Made by a program: the position numbers and the translations under genes. Shown here in pieces: positions 25,467 to 64,000 of a DNA stretch of 64,000 nucleotides. Where the stretch lies: contig CM022672.1 of NCBI GenBank assembly GCA_012295275.1, positions 25,544,430-25,608,429 of the forward strand. Reading direction: 5' to 3'. Under the pieces are notes generated by a model. The model searched no databases, was not told where the DNA came from, and saw nothing but the letters and a program-made list of their open reading frames with translations. The DNA is from Chrysomallon squamiferum (Eukaryota; Mollusca; Gastropoda; Neomphalida; Peltospiridae). Numbering within the stretch: the stretch's first letter is position 1; the number at the start of each line of letters is the position of its first letter.

Positions 25467-26157
25467 ATTTGGTGTGTGTGTTAAAAGTAAAATAAAAGCA
25501 TAAGAGCAATTCTGAATCACCTGTCACTCCATCCACTGACCTCATCGCATTAAGCATGTCAGCCAGCGGCACCCAGAAGGGAGGATATTTGAATCTGGCT
25601 ACGTCGAGTATTAGAAGAAGATCTTTTTTAGGGTGAAATCCCCCAACAGGTGATATATGCCCCCCTCCAGACATGTCCAGATATCTCCTGTTATAGTTCA
25701 GAATAAGAAAGGCATCGTCCAGCTTAGTGTATTCCATGATGATGTTCTTAAACCTTTCAAAGGTTACCGAACTGTCCACGTGTGTTATTTTCGCGTTCAA
25801 GGAATTCTGTCTTGCTAAGGAAGCCATCTCAATAATGGTCAAACCTTCTTTTTTAATAGCTTGTAAAGGAATGTCAGTCACTATAGTGTTTTCATGGTAC
25901 CATCGCCAAGGTTTTTTCCAAACTACTCCAGGATCGACGCCAAGGGCATTCAAAACAATGACAAGACTGGTCAAGCCACAGAAAGCCGTTTCGTCCTGTG
26001 TACAGAACTGAGCCGCTAGTTTGAAGTAACAGTTCATATGACCTGTAGCCAGTGCCTCGGCAAACAACTGTTTTCCTAATCCAGCAGAAAAAGATATACA
26101 TCCCTCTGGCAAAGGCCGGCGATAGATACCTTCTTCCGATGACGAATGAGACGCCAT
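24587..26157 (-). CDS. Phytochelatin synthase, gene 2
   Basis: Two exons on the minus strand, 26157-25521 and 25260-24587, with a 260-bp phase-1 intron, giving 436 residues. It is a paralogue of PCS gene 1 in the same orientation. The triad is intact: Cys60 (TAFCGLTSLV), His167 (GGGHISPVGGFH) and Asp185 (LILDVARFKYPPFWV). The usual PAYCG is TAFCG and HFSP is HISP, both conservative changes next to catalytic residues. The intron is at the same place as in gene 1, before PRG. The C-terminal domain is recognisable (LSGRLKSSQRESLKSFIERW) but lacks gene 1's C-x4-C-x2-C-x3-C cluster, having APQPGSHMNKSG instead, and ends in CCY. The same phytochelatin-forming reaction is expected, though metal response may differ. 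Its start at 26157 lies 3.4 kb upstream (rightward) of the gene 1 stretch. A (CT)n array at 25428-25463 sits inside the intron. Confidence 0.95.
25428..25463. repeat. (CT)n microsatellite in PCS gene 2 intron
   Basis: A 36-bp pure run (GA on the coding strand) within the only intron, about 60 bp after the donor site in the transcript. Confidence 0.95.
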
Positions 26158-26682
26158 GTCGGATGTTTAACAAACATTCTCAGAGACCAAATATGACGTA
26201 ACGCTTCGATAGGGGTGGGGTGGGGGGTTTCTGTGGCGTAAACGTTTCTGTGGATTTATTCTGGTGTTATATATTTTTGATCTGTTAAGCTAAAAACATG
26301 AGTAAAAATTATTAATGATAAGTATTTCAGTTTTGGTTATCTGCCATCAAGTTTTATATGTTATGTAAGAGATTAATAACCTATAGAGAATAATTATAAC
26401 CTTTGAAAAAAACAGATATACAAAATAAATAAGAAAAAATCCTGGGCTTTATTTGTTTATTTTATTATTATTTTTTTTAATAACGTCACAAATTTCCGAT
26501 CATTCGGATTATTTATTAATTTAAAACTTTATAAAGCAATTAAACTCCTGTATAATTACTGGAGAAAATATCACCCATTTTGTTCGATATTGTTGTGGTT
26601 GTTGTTGTTGTTGTCGTCGTTGTTGTTGCTGCTGCTGCTGCTGAAGGTGACGGTGGTGGTGATTTTTATTCTTATTCTGATA

Positions 26683-26686
<4 letters not shown>

Positions 26687-26734
<48 letters not shown>
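26687..26734. repeat. (AAT)n microsatellite
   Basis: A pure AAT run next to a GTT/GTC/GCT trinucleotide-rich stretch at 26591-26640. Confidence 0.9.
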
Positions 26735-26736
<2 letters not shown>

Positions 26737-27512
26737 TAAAAATTTAAAAAAATAAAATAGCTAAACAAGGGAACTAACTGCTGGATACTTAGAATTAAAT
26801 TCATGTGGATTACGTACCTTCATTGTAAGTTCATAATAAAGAGGAGGATAGTTTGCTTTAATTATTACCTTTAGAAATGCACGCACAAACAATGGCTTAA
26901 ACAGTTAAAATGGTTCATTATCAAATAGATATAGCACCTGATTCAACTAATAAATCTAACAAACTATCGAATTTGTTTGCGTTTCTTCCTGTCACAGTTC
27001 ACTGATTTGGGCTCTGAGCTGTAACGTGACAGGAGCCAGGATCTATCCTTCCTGCAACCATTTCCAGTCTCCAGTGACTTGTTTATTATTATATTATTGT
27101 ATGTGCATTCCCATGTATAAAAGATGGCTTACTGCTAATCGAAAAAGAATAGCCCTTTACAGCCTGGTTAGTTCTCTCATTATCTGTATGATAATTAAAT
27201 ATGAAGTCGAGAAAACACAGATTAAATAAACTATTTCTTTCTTCCTTCGTTTCTTGTATTCTAGCTTTCTTTCTTTAGCCATTTAGTCATTTTAATTAAT
27301 GCTAATGATGATGATGGCGATGATATTGTTGATGATTATAATGCTATTGATGTCAGGGGCATAGCATGTTTTAAGGTTAAGGGAAGAGAGAAATAAAAAA
27401 GGCGCCATGGCACATAACGAATATATTATCATTAAACATTCTTTCTTTGTATTTAAAATCAAAACACAGTTTACAAAAGAAGCATAATAAGAACATAATC
27501 AAACAAACAAAA

Positions 27513-27575
<63 letters not shown>

Positions 27576-27576
27576 T
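27513..27576. repeat. (TTA)n microsatellite
   Basis: A pure trinucleotide run of about 63 bp in the intergenic spacer. Confidence 0.95.
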
Positions 27577-28210
27577 TAAACGTAAAATGAAAACAAAACG
27601 AAGAAATGTGTAAAATGTATAATGCAATTACAAGTGTCTCGGCTTAATTCCAGGAATATCTATTACGTCATTATAAACCAGTCGGTATCCGATTCTTTTA
27701 GAGAGCAAAGATAACCCAGTCTATACCTGCTTTTAATAATAAATTAAAACAAAATTAAATATGTAAGAAATAATAAGATTCAGCTTTTATGTTATAATTG
27801 AACTAGAGGTTAATTATTGTTGAAATGACGCCAACTTTTAAGAATGTGTTTTCGTGGGGAGCGCTCGTTTCCTTGCTTCCCCTTCAGCCACGCTGCTAAT
27901 TGTTGTTGTTGCAGCTACTATTTCTGATGATGATGATAATGATGATGATGATTATAAGAACTATTTGTGACGATGAAAATAACTATGACCAAGAGGACGA
28001 AGAAAGAACGAGAAAGTAGTTAGAATTAACCCACTATTCGTCAGTTATTTTTAAAAAATCAAAAATCAAAAAAATCAATCTATTATAATAATATAAAATA
28101 TATGAAGAAAAATACAGAAAATAAAAATTAAAAACATAAGCAGCAGGTTATAATTATAAATAAAAGTATTACATATAGATACAGTGACAGGCAGGCAGTC
28201 AATCAGACAG

Positions 28211-28306
28211 ATACATACATACATACGCAAGTACGTACAAACATACATAAATACATACATACATACATACATACATACATACATACATACATACATACAT
28301 ACATAC
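28211..28306. repeat. (ATAC)n microsatellite
   Basis: An ATAC/TACA tetranucleotide run, imperfect on the left (28211-28250) and pure on the right. It produces the Met-Tyr-Val-Cys periodic frames seen on the minus strand. Confidence 0.95.
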
Positions 28307-28368
28307 AAACAGAAAGTATGTTTTATTCAAATTTATTTCTTTCTTCACCATCATCTGCTTCTGCTTTT

Positions 28369-28405
28369 TCTTCTTCTTCTTCTTCTTCTTCTTCTTCTTC
28401 TTCTT
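28369..28405. repeat. (TTC)n microsatellite
   Basis: A pure polypyrimidine trinucleotide run about 60 bp beyond the (ATAC)n array. Confidence 0.95.
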
Positions 28406-29137
28406 GAAATTTACAGTATGGCGCGATGCTAACGCAGAGTAGTAACTATTTACGATTAAAACTAGGTTTATACTATGTCTCCAAACAATGTGGTATTTAT
28501 TCCAAAACTTTACATTCAACAATAAAACAGAAAACATGTCGCTTTTATTGCATCAACAACTACGCTGGTTTTGCAAGCATTCGCAATTAACGGTCGTAAC
28601 ACACAACATACCGCTAGGAACTACGTCAACGCCCACTGGGTTCGTAATTTTTGTGAAGCAGCACCTACGACATTCTCAGTATGTGTTTTGTAGTTACCAG
28701 TTTACGTCAGGAACCGGTAAATGTTTGAAGTTCATTCTACACGGTGACCTCCCTTTGAAGTGACGCGCTATCCATCTACAACAGTACAGCAAAGGAACCG
28801 CCTGGACGACTGTGCTTGTTTGTGTGCAGTGACATGCTGAAACATCTCACACAGAGAGAGAGATATATATATTTTCATTACATAGTTATGTTGTAAACCA
28901 AGTGCATTTCTTTCTTTTTCTTATTTTAAAATCGTTAAAATAACTGGAAGAGTGGCAATAATTAATTATTTTTAATAATAGTAAAATATAAAATATTTAA
29001 GATAATATAAAATTGTGCAGTTAATAATTTTTTATGAAGAATTTTTTATTCGCTGCTAAAACATGTTTGATACGTAATAATATTTAATATCAGTTTGTTT
29101 TGAAATGCTGCTAAATTAATATTAATCTCTCCCTCCC

Positions 29138-29300
<163 letters not shown>

Positions 29301-29685
29301 TATCTTTCTCTCTCTCCATGTCAACAACCGAATTTACAGTATTAAATTTGACAAAATATGTTATTGGGCAAAGGGTTTATTTGGTTAAGTGTATTTTATA
29401 AAATGTGAGGATGCCTTTCGTAAAAGTTCTAACAAATAATTGTACAGTCATACAAAACATCTCATGACCAAAAGAGTCCCCTCCCTTCATGTTTAACGAC
29501 TACATTCCAGACGTCATGTTACAGCAACCTGTAACTACAACACGTATTTACACTACAGACTATTTCTTACATAAATCTTTGATTATTGTTGTCAAAAGTT
29601 TTATAATAAAAAAGGTACTTTTTGCAAACATAATATTTCTAAATATGTTAAAAACACAGAAATCACTTAATCTGGTTTTAATATT

Positions 29686-29689
<4 letters not shown>

Positions 29690-29718
<29 letters not shown>
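29690..29718. repeat. (TA)n microsatellite
   Basis: A short pure TA run in intergenic sequence. Confidence 0.9.
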
Positions 29719-29719
<1 letters not shown>

Positions 29720-30037
29720 TGTAAACTTAAATGTTACTTATTATGTTCTTATTACTATTATTCTACGTTGCACTATGTGAAAGGTCGAAATAAGATCAGT
29801 TCGAATAGAAACTGCGGTTACATTTTTCTCATATTTATAGATGTTACATATTAGTTTATCGCAAATAAATGTCAGTCATAAAGAAAAGTGATTTATATTA
29901 GTAAGATTATAAAAATATCAAGTAAATATAGAAATGAGTACATTCATTATTTGTTCTTTCTTTTCTCTCTTCTCTCTCTTCTACCTCTCATTCTCTCACA
30001 CACATAATATATACTTTCTGTTTCTCTGTCTCTCTCT

Positions 30038-30048
30038 CACACACACAC

Positions 30049-30082
<34 letters not shown>

Positions 30083-30108
30083 ACACACACACTCACACAC
30101 ACACACAT
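30038..30108. repeat. (CA)n microsatellite with regular TC interruptions
   Basis: CA repeats broken at intervals by ACTCAC. The interrupted structure differs from the pure GT arrays elsewhere in the window. Confidence 0.95.
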
Positions 30109-30696
30109 ACAGCTTATATTTTTCTCTGTCTAAATTTCTTTTCTTCTGTCTCTCTGTTCCGTATATTTTTTTTTTTATATTTTTTTTTCAACTTTCGCAA
30201 ATCAGCTTAAACTAATAAAATATATGTTCACAACTGACGGTTTCGGCGATTTTCGAAACTGGTATAAATATTTATTTTATTCTGACCGGTGAAGAGTGAC
30301 CTACAATGCTTATAAAAAGTGTCAAAACCTCAGTTGTTTATAATAAGCAACGCAAGAAATATACGTTAAGAAGCCAAAATACCCCCAATAATAGCACTTA
30401 ATTAATTCGTTTGCTGAACAATGTTTTTCTAATGCTGTCGTCAGAAAATAAAAGGTAGTAACCAAGATCAGTAAGCGATATTTGAGTTGTATTGTCCATA
30501 CGACTTATTACCCAATGTTATTAGATAATACTTCGGTGGAATTTTCTTAGGACATAATATTAGGTTGTTGTGTAGAAAGCATGATATAATTTCATGGCAT
30601 ATTATGGAAAGGAAATCTGTGGTTGTGTGTAGCAAATTATTTAATTGGTGTCAAATACCGAATAACGGAGACCCTGTGGTTAAGGCAACAGTATAC

Positions 30697-30698
30697 AT

Positions 30699-30733
<35 letters not shown>

Positions 30734-30736
30734 TTT
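30697..30736. repeat. (ATTT)n microsatellite
   Basis: A pure tetranucleotide run of about 40 bp. Similar TTTA runs recur at 31587-31646, 38409-38520, 56170-56211 and 57853-57890. Confidence 0.9.
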
Positions 30737-31586
30737 TCACCAGTTAAATAAAAGGAAATGAAATTATGTATTCTATACTGATTTATATTCCATAATTTCA
30801 TCTTCGTGCACAGTTCATTAAGAAAAAAATCTATGTACAATTTCCAAGAGATATAATCTACATTAACAAATAGCAGAGATCGGTCCAGGGAAAAACGTGG
30901 AGTGAACACAATGTTACTTTTTTTTATATAATACAATGGGAACAAAAGGAATGGTTAGTAAAGTTAGGAGAGCTTTATTTCATCTTACTTTATACGTGAT
31001 GGAAGAGTTACATATATTCTTCCTTAGACTAAACATTTTAGTTAATTCTAACTGGATGGATCGGTCTGGCTTTTATTGACGTCTGCGAAATATACGTTAA
31101 TGGGAGATAACTCTCTTCGAATTAATGTTGTGATGGATTAAAAAAACAGTAACTTCGCAAATATTTTCTAGTAACACAAATAATATTATTTAAATTCTGT
31201 AGTCAGTTATGGAAAAAACTAGAAAATTTCTGTTTTTAATTGAATATAGTATATATGGCTGAATTATATACTCTTTTCCTTTCTTTCTATCATTTTTAAT
31301 TTGCATAGCTTTGTATGAAGAATATAAGTATTTTGAGACTTATATAAGCTATTGCACCAACTTTCCTGATTCCCTTCCCACACACTTATCCAAGCAGATT
31401 AAATAACAGCTACATTAGGAATCGTTTATATTTTAGACTGTTATACAATGATAGGTAATGGAAAATCAGTATAAAGAGTATAAAATAGATTGTATAGATT
31501 AATTCTGTATTGACGGAAACCCAATCTTGTTCTTTAAATATATCATCGAAATGAGATTTTTGTTATTAATATTCAGTTAACGAATA

Positions 31587-31588
31587 TT

Positions 31589-31623
<35 letters not shown>

Positions 31624-31646
31624 TCTATCTATCTATTTATTTATTT
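31587..31646. repeat. (TTTA)n with (TCTA)n insert
   Basis: A TTTA run that changes to TCTA for three units and back, so a second motif has arisen inside the first. Confidence 0.9.
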
Positions 31647-32713
31647 GTAAAATGTATATCAAGTTTTTACATGAATGAATGAGACTGCAGGTTAAAAATA
31701 AACTGAAAAGATATAATCAGCAGTGCAATTAAAATGAACTAAAATTTATTTCAGACATTTAAAGTGTATTACATTGACGTGATAAAACAGTTTATAAATG
31801 AGGTGACAAAAAAAAAAGATTTGTTTCTTATTTTTTAAATATAAATAACAGCAAAAATGATAGTAAAAAATGACTAAATATTAACAACAGTAACAACAAC
31901 GACAACAACAACAACAATAATGATAAGAGGAAGAAGAAATATTTCATAATAATAACAACAACAATAGTAAAAAAAAAAAAAAAAAACGATAACAGTAAAA
32001 TCCATATAAAATTAATATTAATTTTATGACATGAAAAAAAAATGTGGAATTATCTTTTAATTATAAAAGTGAAGAAGAAAACTTTAAAAAGGAGATGGAA
32101 ATAATTTAAATCTTCATCTACATTAAAAACAAAGCACAGCACCCTGACAGCTGGTACTTTTTTCACTAAGGTAATCCGGTAAAACTTGTATGTCAAGTAT
32201 CACCAAAACACATTCTCTGTCTTGTTTCATCTCGACGCTGTTTCTTAGTACATGACAATGTCATCTTGCATCTAACCTGATACTACATCAGTTCAGACGT
32301 GAAATCTTTGTAGTTCGTATCTATGACCAAACATCCAGTAACGGGAATTTTACTGCAGTTGCTGATGATGTTAACACGTTGAGAATTAATAAAATACTGA
32401 AGATTTAGCACGTTATGAAACCGTTATGTTATATTATTAATGTTGATTGCATTAAAATATAACACATCATGATTAAAGGTGTAAGAGAATTCAATATTTA
32501 CTTCAGTGTTGCTGTTCTGTATGAAATTTAGAATCGTCAGAAAGTGATGAATGAGATATTTGTATAAGATAGATGAAACCTTTTAAGTCCCACACCCCGA
32601 AACTGGTTCAAGTAAACAAGAGAAAAATAACTTTTATGTTTTATGTACGCACGCATTCTATGTTTTCGTGGTCAGGTACACCCCACCCCATATCCACGCC
32701 CACACACACATAT

Positions 32714-32893
<180 letters not shown>

Positions 32894-33238
32894 GGTAGTC
32901 AATCGTATTATTTCAATGATTCTTTACTTCTTTTTTCGCCTGATATTAAAAATTACAACGTTCTGTCTCCTGGCTTTAAACAAACCGAGGTGGTGAGAAT
33001 AAATATGCAGCTCGGTGAATAGCACTCCCAGCACCTAGCTGAATCAGGCTGCCAGGAAGTCGAGATAATAAGTGAAAATAACTGTAAGCAGTTTGCCAGA
33101 AGGACGAAGCAGATAGTTCACAGCATACAAAATGTCGCTGTTGTTTATTAGACTGAAAAACAGCACAATCAACACCTTTTTTTCTGGGTTTTTTTTAAAA
33201 ATATTCATATACATATAAAAACACATACATGCAAATAA

Positions 33239-33240
<2 letters not shown>

Positions 33241-33267
<27 letters not shown>
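33241..33267. repeat. (AC)n microsatellite
   Basis: A short AC run upstream of the filament gene. Confidence 0.9.
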
Positions 33268-33269
<2 letters not shown>

Positions 33270-33589
33270 TATTAAATACACTTATTGTTAGATCTAAAGA
33301 GACGGGCAGAGAAATAGATAAATAAACAGAATAGACAGAATCTGATAGACAAACAGAAAGCTATTTCCCCTTGTAATTATATCAGAGCTGCCCTTTTGTA
33401 TTTAAGTACACATATTGATCGACGCAGGCAGGTTAGTAGCAGTAGGCATTCCTCCATGCTGATGTCGTCGTTTTTAACTGTTTACTAAACCGTGTCAGCT
33501 CTTGAGTAACGCATTTCTCAGATGTTTGTTTTAACATGGACGCTAATTTGAGTAAACATTTAACGTAATTTAACAACAAAAGTTCAGAG

Positions 33590-34127
33590 GCAAGTTTCGG
33601 CCATCTGAATACATCTTGATTAACTGGAGGCGGTGGCGGTTGACAGCCGGTGTCGTCTGCTTGCTTTCATTTTGGATTCTGCGCTGTGAACGACTGCTTC
33701 ACCTCGTTTTCGTGCGTGTCTACCCTTTTTATGCTGCCTTTACAAGAACGAGCTTAGAAGCCGAAGAACTGGTATGACTAGGAGTGTCTTCCAGTGGCAG
33801 TGTTCTCGTTTTTTTCCATTTACAGAGACTTCACAAAACGGCGGGTCGTGTCAGGTCATCAAATAGACTGTGTCATGCACTGAATGCTGCCGAGGGAAGG
33901 ACTACAGAATCGACCAATCGCTGGCGAGGAGGGACACGGCGGGTGGGATTAGAACATAATATATTATTGAGCTTCAGGTAAAGTAGGCTGTCAGGCCTTG
34001 GTAGCAGTGAGTGTGTGTGTTGGTATAAACTGCACTGCTTATAACAGATTCGCCAGACGGCTGGGAAGTCGAGCGTTGCGAGGAAGGTTTAGAAAGTAGC
34101 ACCAGTTTGACGTGGAACTGAATCGTC
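33590..34127 (+). promoter_or_regulatory. Putative 5' untranslated region and promoter of the filament gene
   Basis: Base composition rises clearly in G+C from about 33590 up to the ATG at 34128, with no microsatellite, unlike everything around it. This fits a transcribed leader and CpG-richer promoter. A possible donor TTCAG|GTAAAG occurs at about 33975, so the leader may be spliced. There is no polypyrimidine tract before 34128, so the exon with the start codon probably begins upstream of it. The transcription start cannot be placed. Confidence 0.4.
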
Positions 34128-61247
<27,120 letters not shown>

Positions 61248-61400
61248 ATGACGTTAGACTGAAAGAAAGAAAGAAAAAGAACAAAGCTGTCGATGTCTTT
61301 AGTTTTTTTGTGTAGTTTTGTTCAGCTAAAAATTATTTTGTCGATTTTTAATTATGTGATAGGCTTGTTTTGCTTTCATGCCCTCATTAATTACGGAAAG

Positions 61401-61495
61401 GAGTGCGGCCGTGACCTTTATGGTTCAGGACAAGGTGTGGACGGAGACTCCGGGAGAAAACGAAGCCGAGCAGACCGCTGAGGAAAGCGGTCCTG
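61401..61495 (+). other. Possible extra cassette exon of the filament gene
   Basis: An open stretch (VTFMVQDKVWTETPGENEAE, then QTAEESGP) lies between a weak acceptor (GGAAAG|G) and a strong donor (CCTG|GTATGT). It would join exon 6 in frame. Its 95-nt length is not a multiple of three, so splicing to 61624 would end translation after about ten more residues. It could instead join an exon outside the window, or be accidental. Confidence 0.3.
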
Positions 61496-61623
61496 GTATG
61501 TCTGCGTTAGCTTGGTTTGTCGGTTTAATGACCTTGTTTCTTTGTTTTTCGTATTCTGTTCTTCTCTTTTTGTTTTAATTATTAGTAAACCCCTTCTTTA
61601 ATATCTGTGTCGTCTGCTCGCAG

Positions 61624-61733
61624 AGTTGGTTTACGCCAGGTTGTGGAACAAGTAATGAACGTCCAGAGTTCTGGGACAACTCGACTGGGAGACTACATAA
61701 GCGCCGCTCAGTCCGGCCAGATAGACATTGGTG
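61624..61733 (+). CDS. Alternative tail exon of the filament gene (long isoform, continues)
   Basis: After GCTCGCAG, the first base completes the split Arg codon of exon 6. The frame reads VGLRQVVEQVMNVQSSG and LGDYISAAQSGQIDIG. This sequence, following directly on LEGEESR, is what long-tail protostome filament proteins have at the start of their tail, before the lamin tail domain. A donor GGTG|GTGCGT at 61733/61734 (or GTGGTG three bases earlier) would splice onward in phase 1. If it is not used, translation ends at TAA 61769-61771, making a 497-residue protein. I found no lamin-tail exon in the remaining 2.2 kb, so the rest is probably outside the window. Confidence 0.75.
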
Positions 61734-61771
61734 GTGCGTATACCGACACACTAGAGCAGAAACTCGCATAA

Positions 61772-63868
61772 TAGCTTGACACTAACACTGCTGGGCCTCT
61801 CATACTTTTCAAAATACAGTATATACATATCCACTTCGCACTAATACTTTTATAACTGCAATGGGTTCCTCTAGGGTGGATAGTGAGATTAAAAAGTATA
61901 GAAAATGATCACGATGTTATTTAAATTCAGCACTCACAGATTCCTCTCTTGTCTGGCTCGATGTATTCGGGCCGCCTTTATATCACAACCACCTGTCGTT
62001 AAAATATTTTATATCTATTTTAATTTTAAAATCACCTCAATACAGAAACGATTCGTGTATTACGGTAAGTACCATAACACTGTTGAGGCGGGTTAGATAA
62101 TTAGGTGGTCTGACTAGACAGGTTTGTACGAAGCAACACATTATCGTGTATTCACTGTATTTCAGTAACAGTTTTTAAAAAATAACTACTATTATGCTTC
62201 TGCTTATAAACAAGATGATTCAAAAGGAAATAAACAGTTTCAGAAATTGGTTGTGATTAGAGATTATCCGAATAGCTAATTTAGTAAAGGAAATATTATG
62301 GTTATTTCAATTTTCTTACAAAATTTTAGTTAAATGATGAAAATAGATAAAGATATTTGAAATTTGAATTTAGTACATACTGCACTGTCATACACAACAC
62401 AGAAATGTCAAAACACTTCTGAAAACATTTAAGTTCCCTTTGAATCACCTTATAATTTTTTCCTTCCAGTGTATTTAGTTTCATATTGCTTAAGCTTCCC
62501 TTTCTTTTTTTTTGCTTTCGCAAATGTAAGCCAATTTTTATAACTTATGTAATTAGGAAATATACTGAACAAAAAGGTTATGGAAAACGACATTGCTCAG
62601 AAATGAATCATTAACAAGAAAACCAATAATTATGTGTTTTTGTTGCTTGTCTGCCGTAATACACCGATTCCAGCTTAATGTGAAAGAATAATTTCATGAT
62701 CCCTAACTTGTTTTGTTCAGTATAGTTTCCTATATAGCTTTTTTAAAGGTCTGAGATCTGTGATAATTTTTATTTTTCATTGTTTTGTTATATATAGTAG
62801 TCTGTTACTTTTTAACTTTGATAATAAAAACTTAATTATCATTTGTTATGCTGTTTTCAAATTTTTAAACTAATTTTTCGGGAAAAGCATTTTCTATAAT
62901 TTAATAATAACTATCTTTGAAGGTTTAAATAATAATAATACTTATATAGAGTGGTAGTGATAATATACGGTAGTACTAGTAGTTGCAGTAGAAGTAACAA
63001 TCATAGTGATCGTAATGGTGGTAGTGGTAGAGACAGAAGTAGTAATATTAATCGGTATTGGTTGTGAGGAACGGTTCCTGGATTTCAAAAAAGGGGAAAG
63101 TAAAATTTTCTGTGTGAAGTGAAGTTCATTACAAAGGGAAAAATCACCAATGTGCTTAAACAGGACCGGGTAAATCTAATCTAAATAACAAAGCAACCCT
63201 AACTACATTAAATACTAATAAATATTCTCTATTGCCTATTAATTTTTATATCGCTATTTTTGTCGTATTAATGATAAAATTCTTTAGTTACTTAAACATT
63301 TTAGTAAGTAATCATAAGTGATAAAGGATAAAGTTAACAGGATCTTTAATCTCAGTAGATTTCTATGTCTGGTTAGCTGCTTGCATGTATTTTTTTTTTT
63401 TTTTTTTTAAATTAATTCAGTAATATAACATCCAGCTGAATATCTCTTTTTATTTTGCTATTTCTTTACGTTTATTTTAAAAAGGGTTAAAAGTGTTAGA
63501 ATATTCAAACACGAAAATATGTATCAGTTATAGCAATTTGCGAGATATCGTTAAATGTAAATAAAGAATATTAATTTTAAATGTCACCATCTTAAATACA
63601 TTTCTCTAATGTACCTCCTACAAGCGTTTTTAACTTTATTTTATGTTAACTTTTCTCTTTTTTTCCCCCGTTTTTGTTTTTAATTTTACTTTTTGATTTT
63701 TTCTTTTTTTTTTTTTTTTTTAATATTTCTATTATTATATTATTTGTTGTTGTTATTTTTGTTAAAACGTTTGTTGTTGTTTTTATTGTTACCATTGTAT
63801 TTAAAATTTTGAATCATTAGTGAGTGTAATATGTCTCTTGATAATTTACATCGATATTGAAAATCTAA

Positions 63869-63907
<39 letters not shown>

Positions 63908-64000
63908 ATATAGAAACAAAATCGAAAATTTGATTTGTTCTGCACTCTGGGTTAAAAAGAGATTACCTAAAATAAACTTTATCTTGAAGACAATGACAAA
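61772..64000. other. Non-coding right edge, probably filament intron
   Basis: AT-rich with T tracts, short AGT words at 62940-63040 and (AAAT)n at about 63868-63911. I see no exon encoding the Ig-like lamin tail domain and no other gene on either strand. Confidence 0.55.
63868..63911. repeat. (AAAT)n microsatellite
   Basis: A pure tetranucleotide run near the right edge of the window. Confidence 0.9.

Noticed and set aside
28488-28763. 91-codon plus-strand frame in complex sequence
   Set aside because: No recognisable domain, no splice or promoter context, and isolated between microsatellites. Could be part of an unknown repeat, but cannot be supported as a gene.
61741-61771. Read-through end of the second filament tail exon as the true C-terminus
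   Set aside because: Possible, but a good donor precedes it and related long-tail proteins continue into a lamin tail domain, so onward splicing is preferred.

Overview
This is a 64 kb stretch of an intron-rich, AT-rich animal nuclear genome. The gene content and repeats point to a mollusc, perhaps a gastropod. It carries animal phytochelatin synthases with a typical metazoan exon layout. It also carries an invertebrate cytoplasmic intermediate filament gene with the long, lamin-like coil 1B and alternative tail exons of the kind known from snails. Long (CT)n, (GT)n, (TTA)n, (TTTA)n and (ATAC)n arrays are everywhere. Two intronic fragments resemble a short interspersed repeat that I associate with molluscs. 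Species cannot be fixed from the sequence alone.

Layout, left to right. (1) 1-3,500: an eroded, intron-bearing pseudogene of a SAP-domain plus SWIM-zinc-finger protein (1262-2937) and a small tandem duplication. (2) 3,501-14,122, plus strand: two tandem deoxyribonuclease II genes. The first copy shows only the exons for the C-terminal half. The second is complete, with 8 exons and 371 codons, a signal peptide and both HxK catalytic motifs. One exon is almost identical between the two copies although its neighbours are well diverged, which suggests exon-scale gene conversion. (3) 14,123-19,663: non-coding and repeat-rich. (4) 19,664-26,157, minus strand: two tandem phytochelatin synthase genes of two exons each (455 and 436 codons). 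Both have the Cys-His-Asp catalytic triad and the same phase-1 intron, but their C-terminal ends differ. (5) 26,158-33,400: intergenic, packed with microsatellites. (6) 34,128 to beyond the right part of the window, plus strand: a cytoplasmic intermediate filament gene. It has a 16.8 kb first intron, six rod exons, a complete short-tail terminal exon (stop at 61,247) and a second, mutually exclusive tail exon at 61,624 that appears to splice onward. The lamin-tail-domain exons expected for the long isoform are not in the window.

Functional links between the genes are loose. DNase II is a lysosomal or secreted nuclease, phytochelatin synthase makes metal-binding glutathione polymers in the cytosol, and the filament protein is structural. 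There is no operon-like logic here. The interest lies in tandem duplication (both the DNase II and the PCS pairs), gene conversion, alternative 3' exons, and an unusual two-variant 22-bp minisatellite in the first filament intron (42,813-44,240) whose right end is interleaved with pieces of its own flank. I saw no CRISPR array, tRNA or rRNA. Exon boundaries were worked out by hand from reading frame, phase and GT/AG sites. They are predictions without transcript support.
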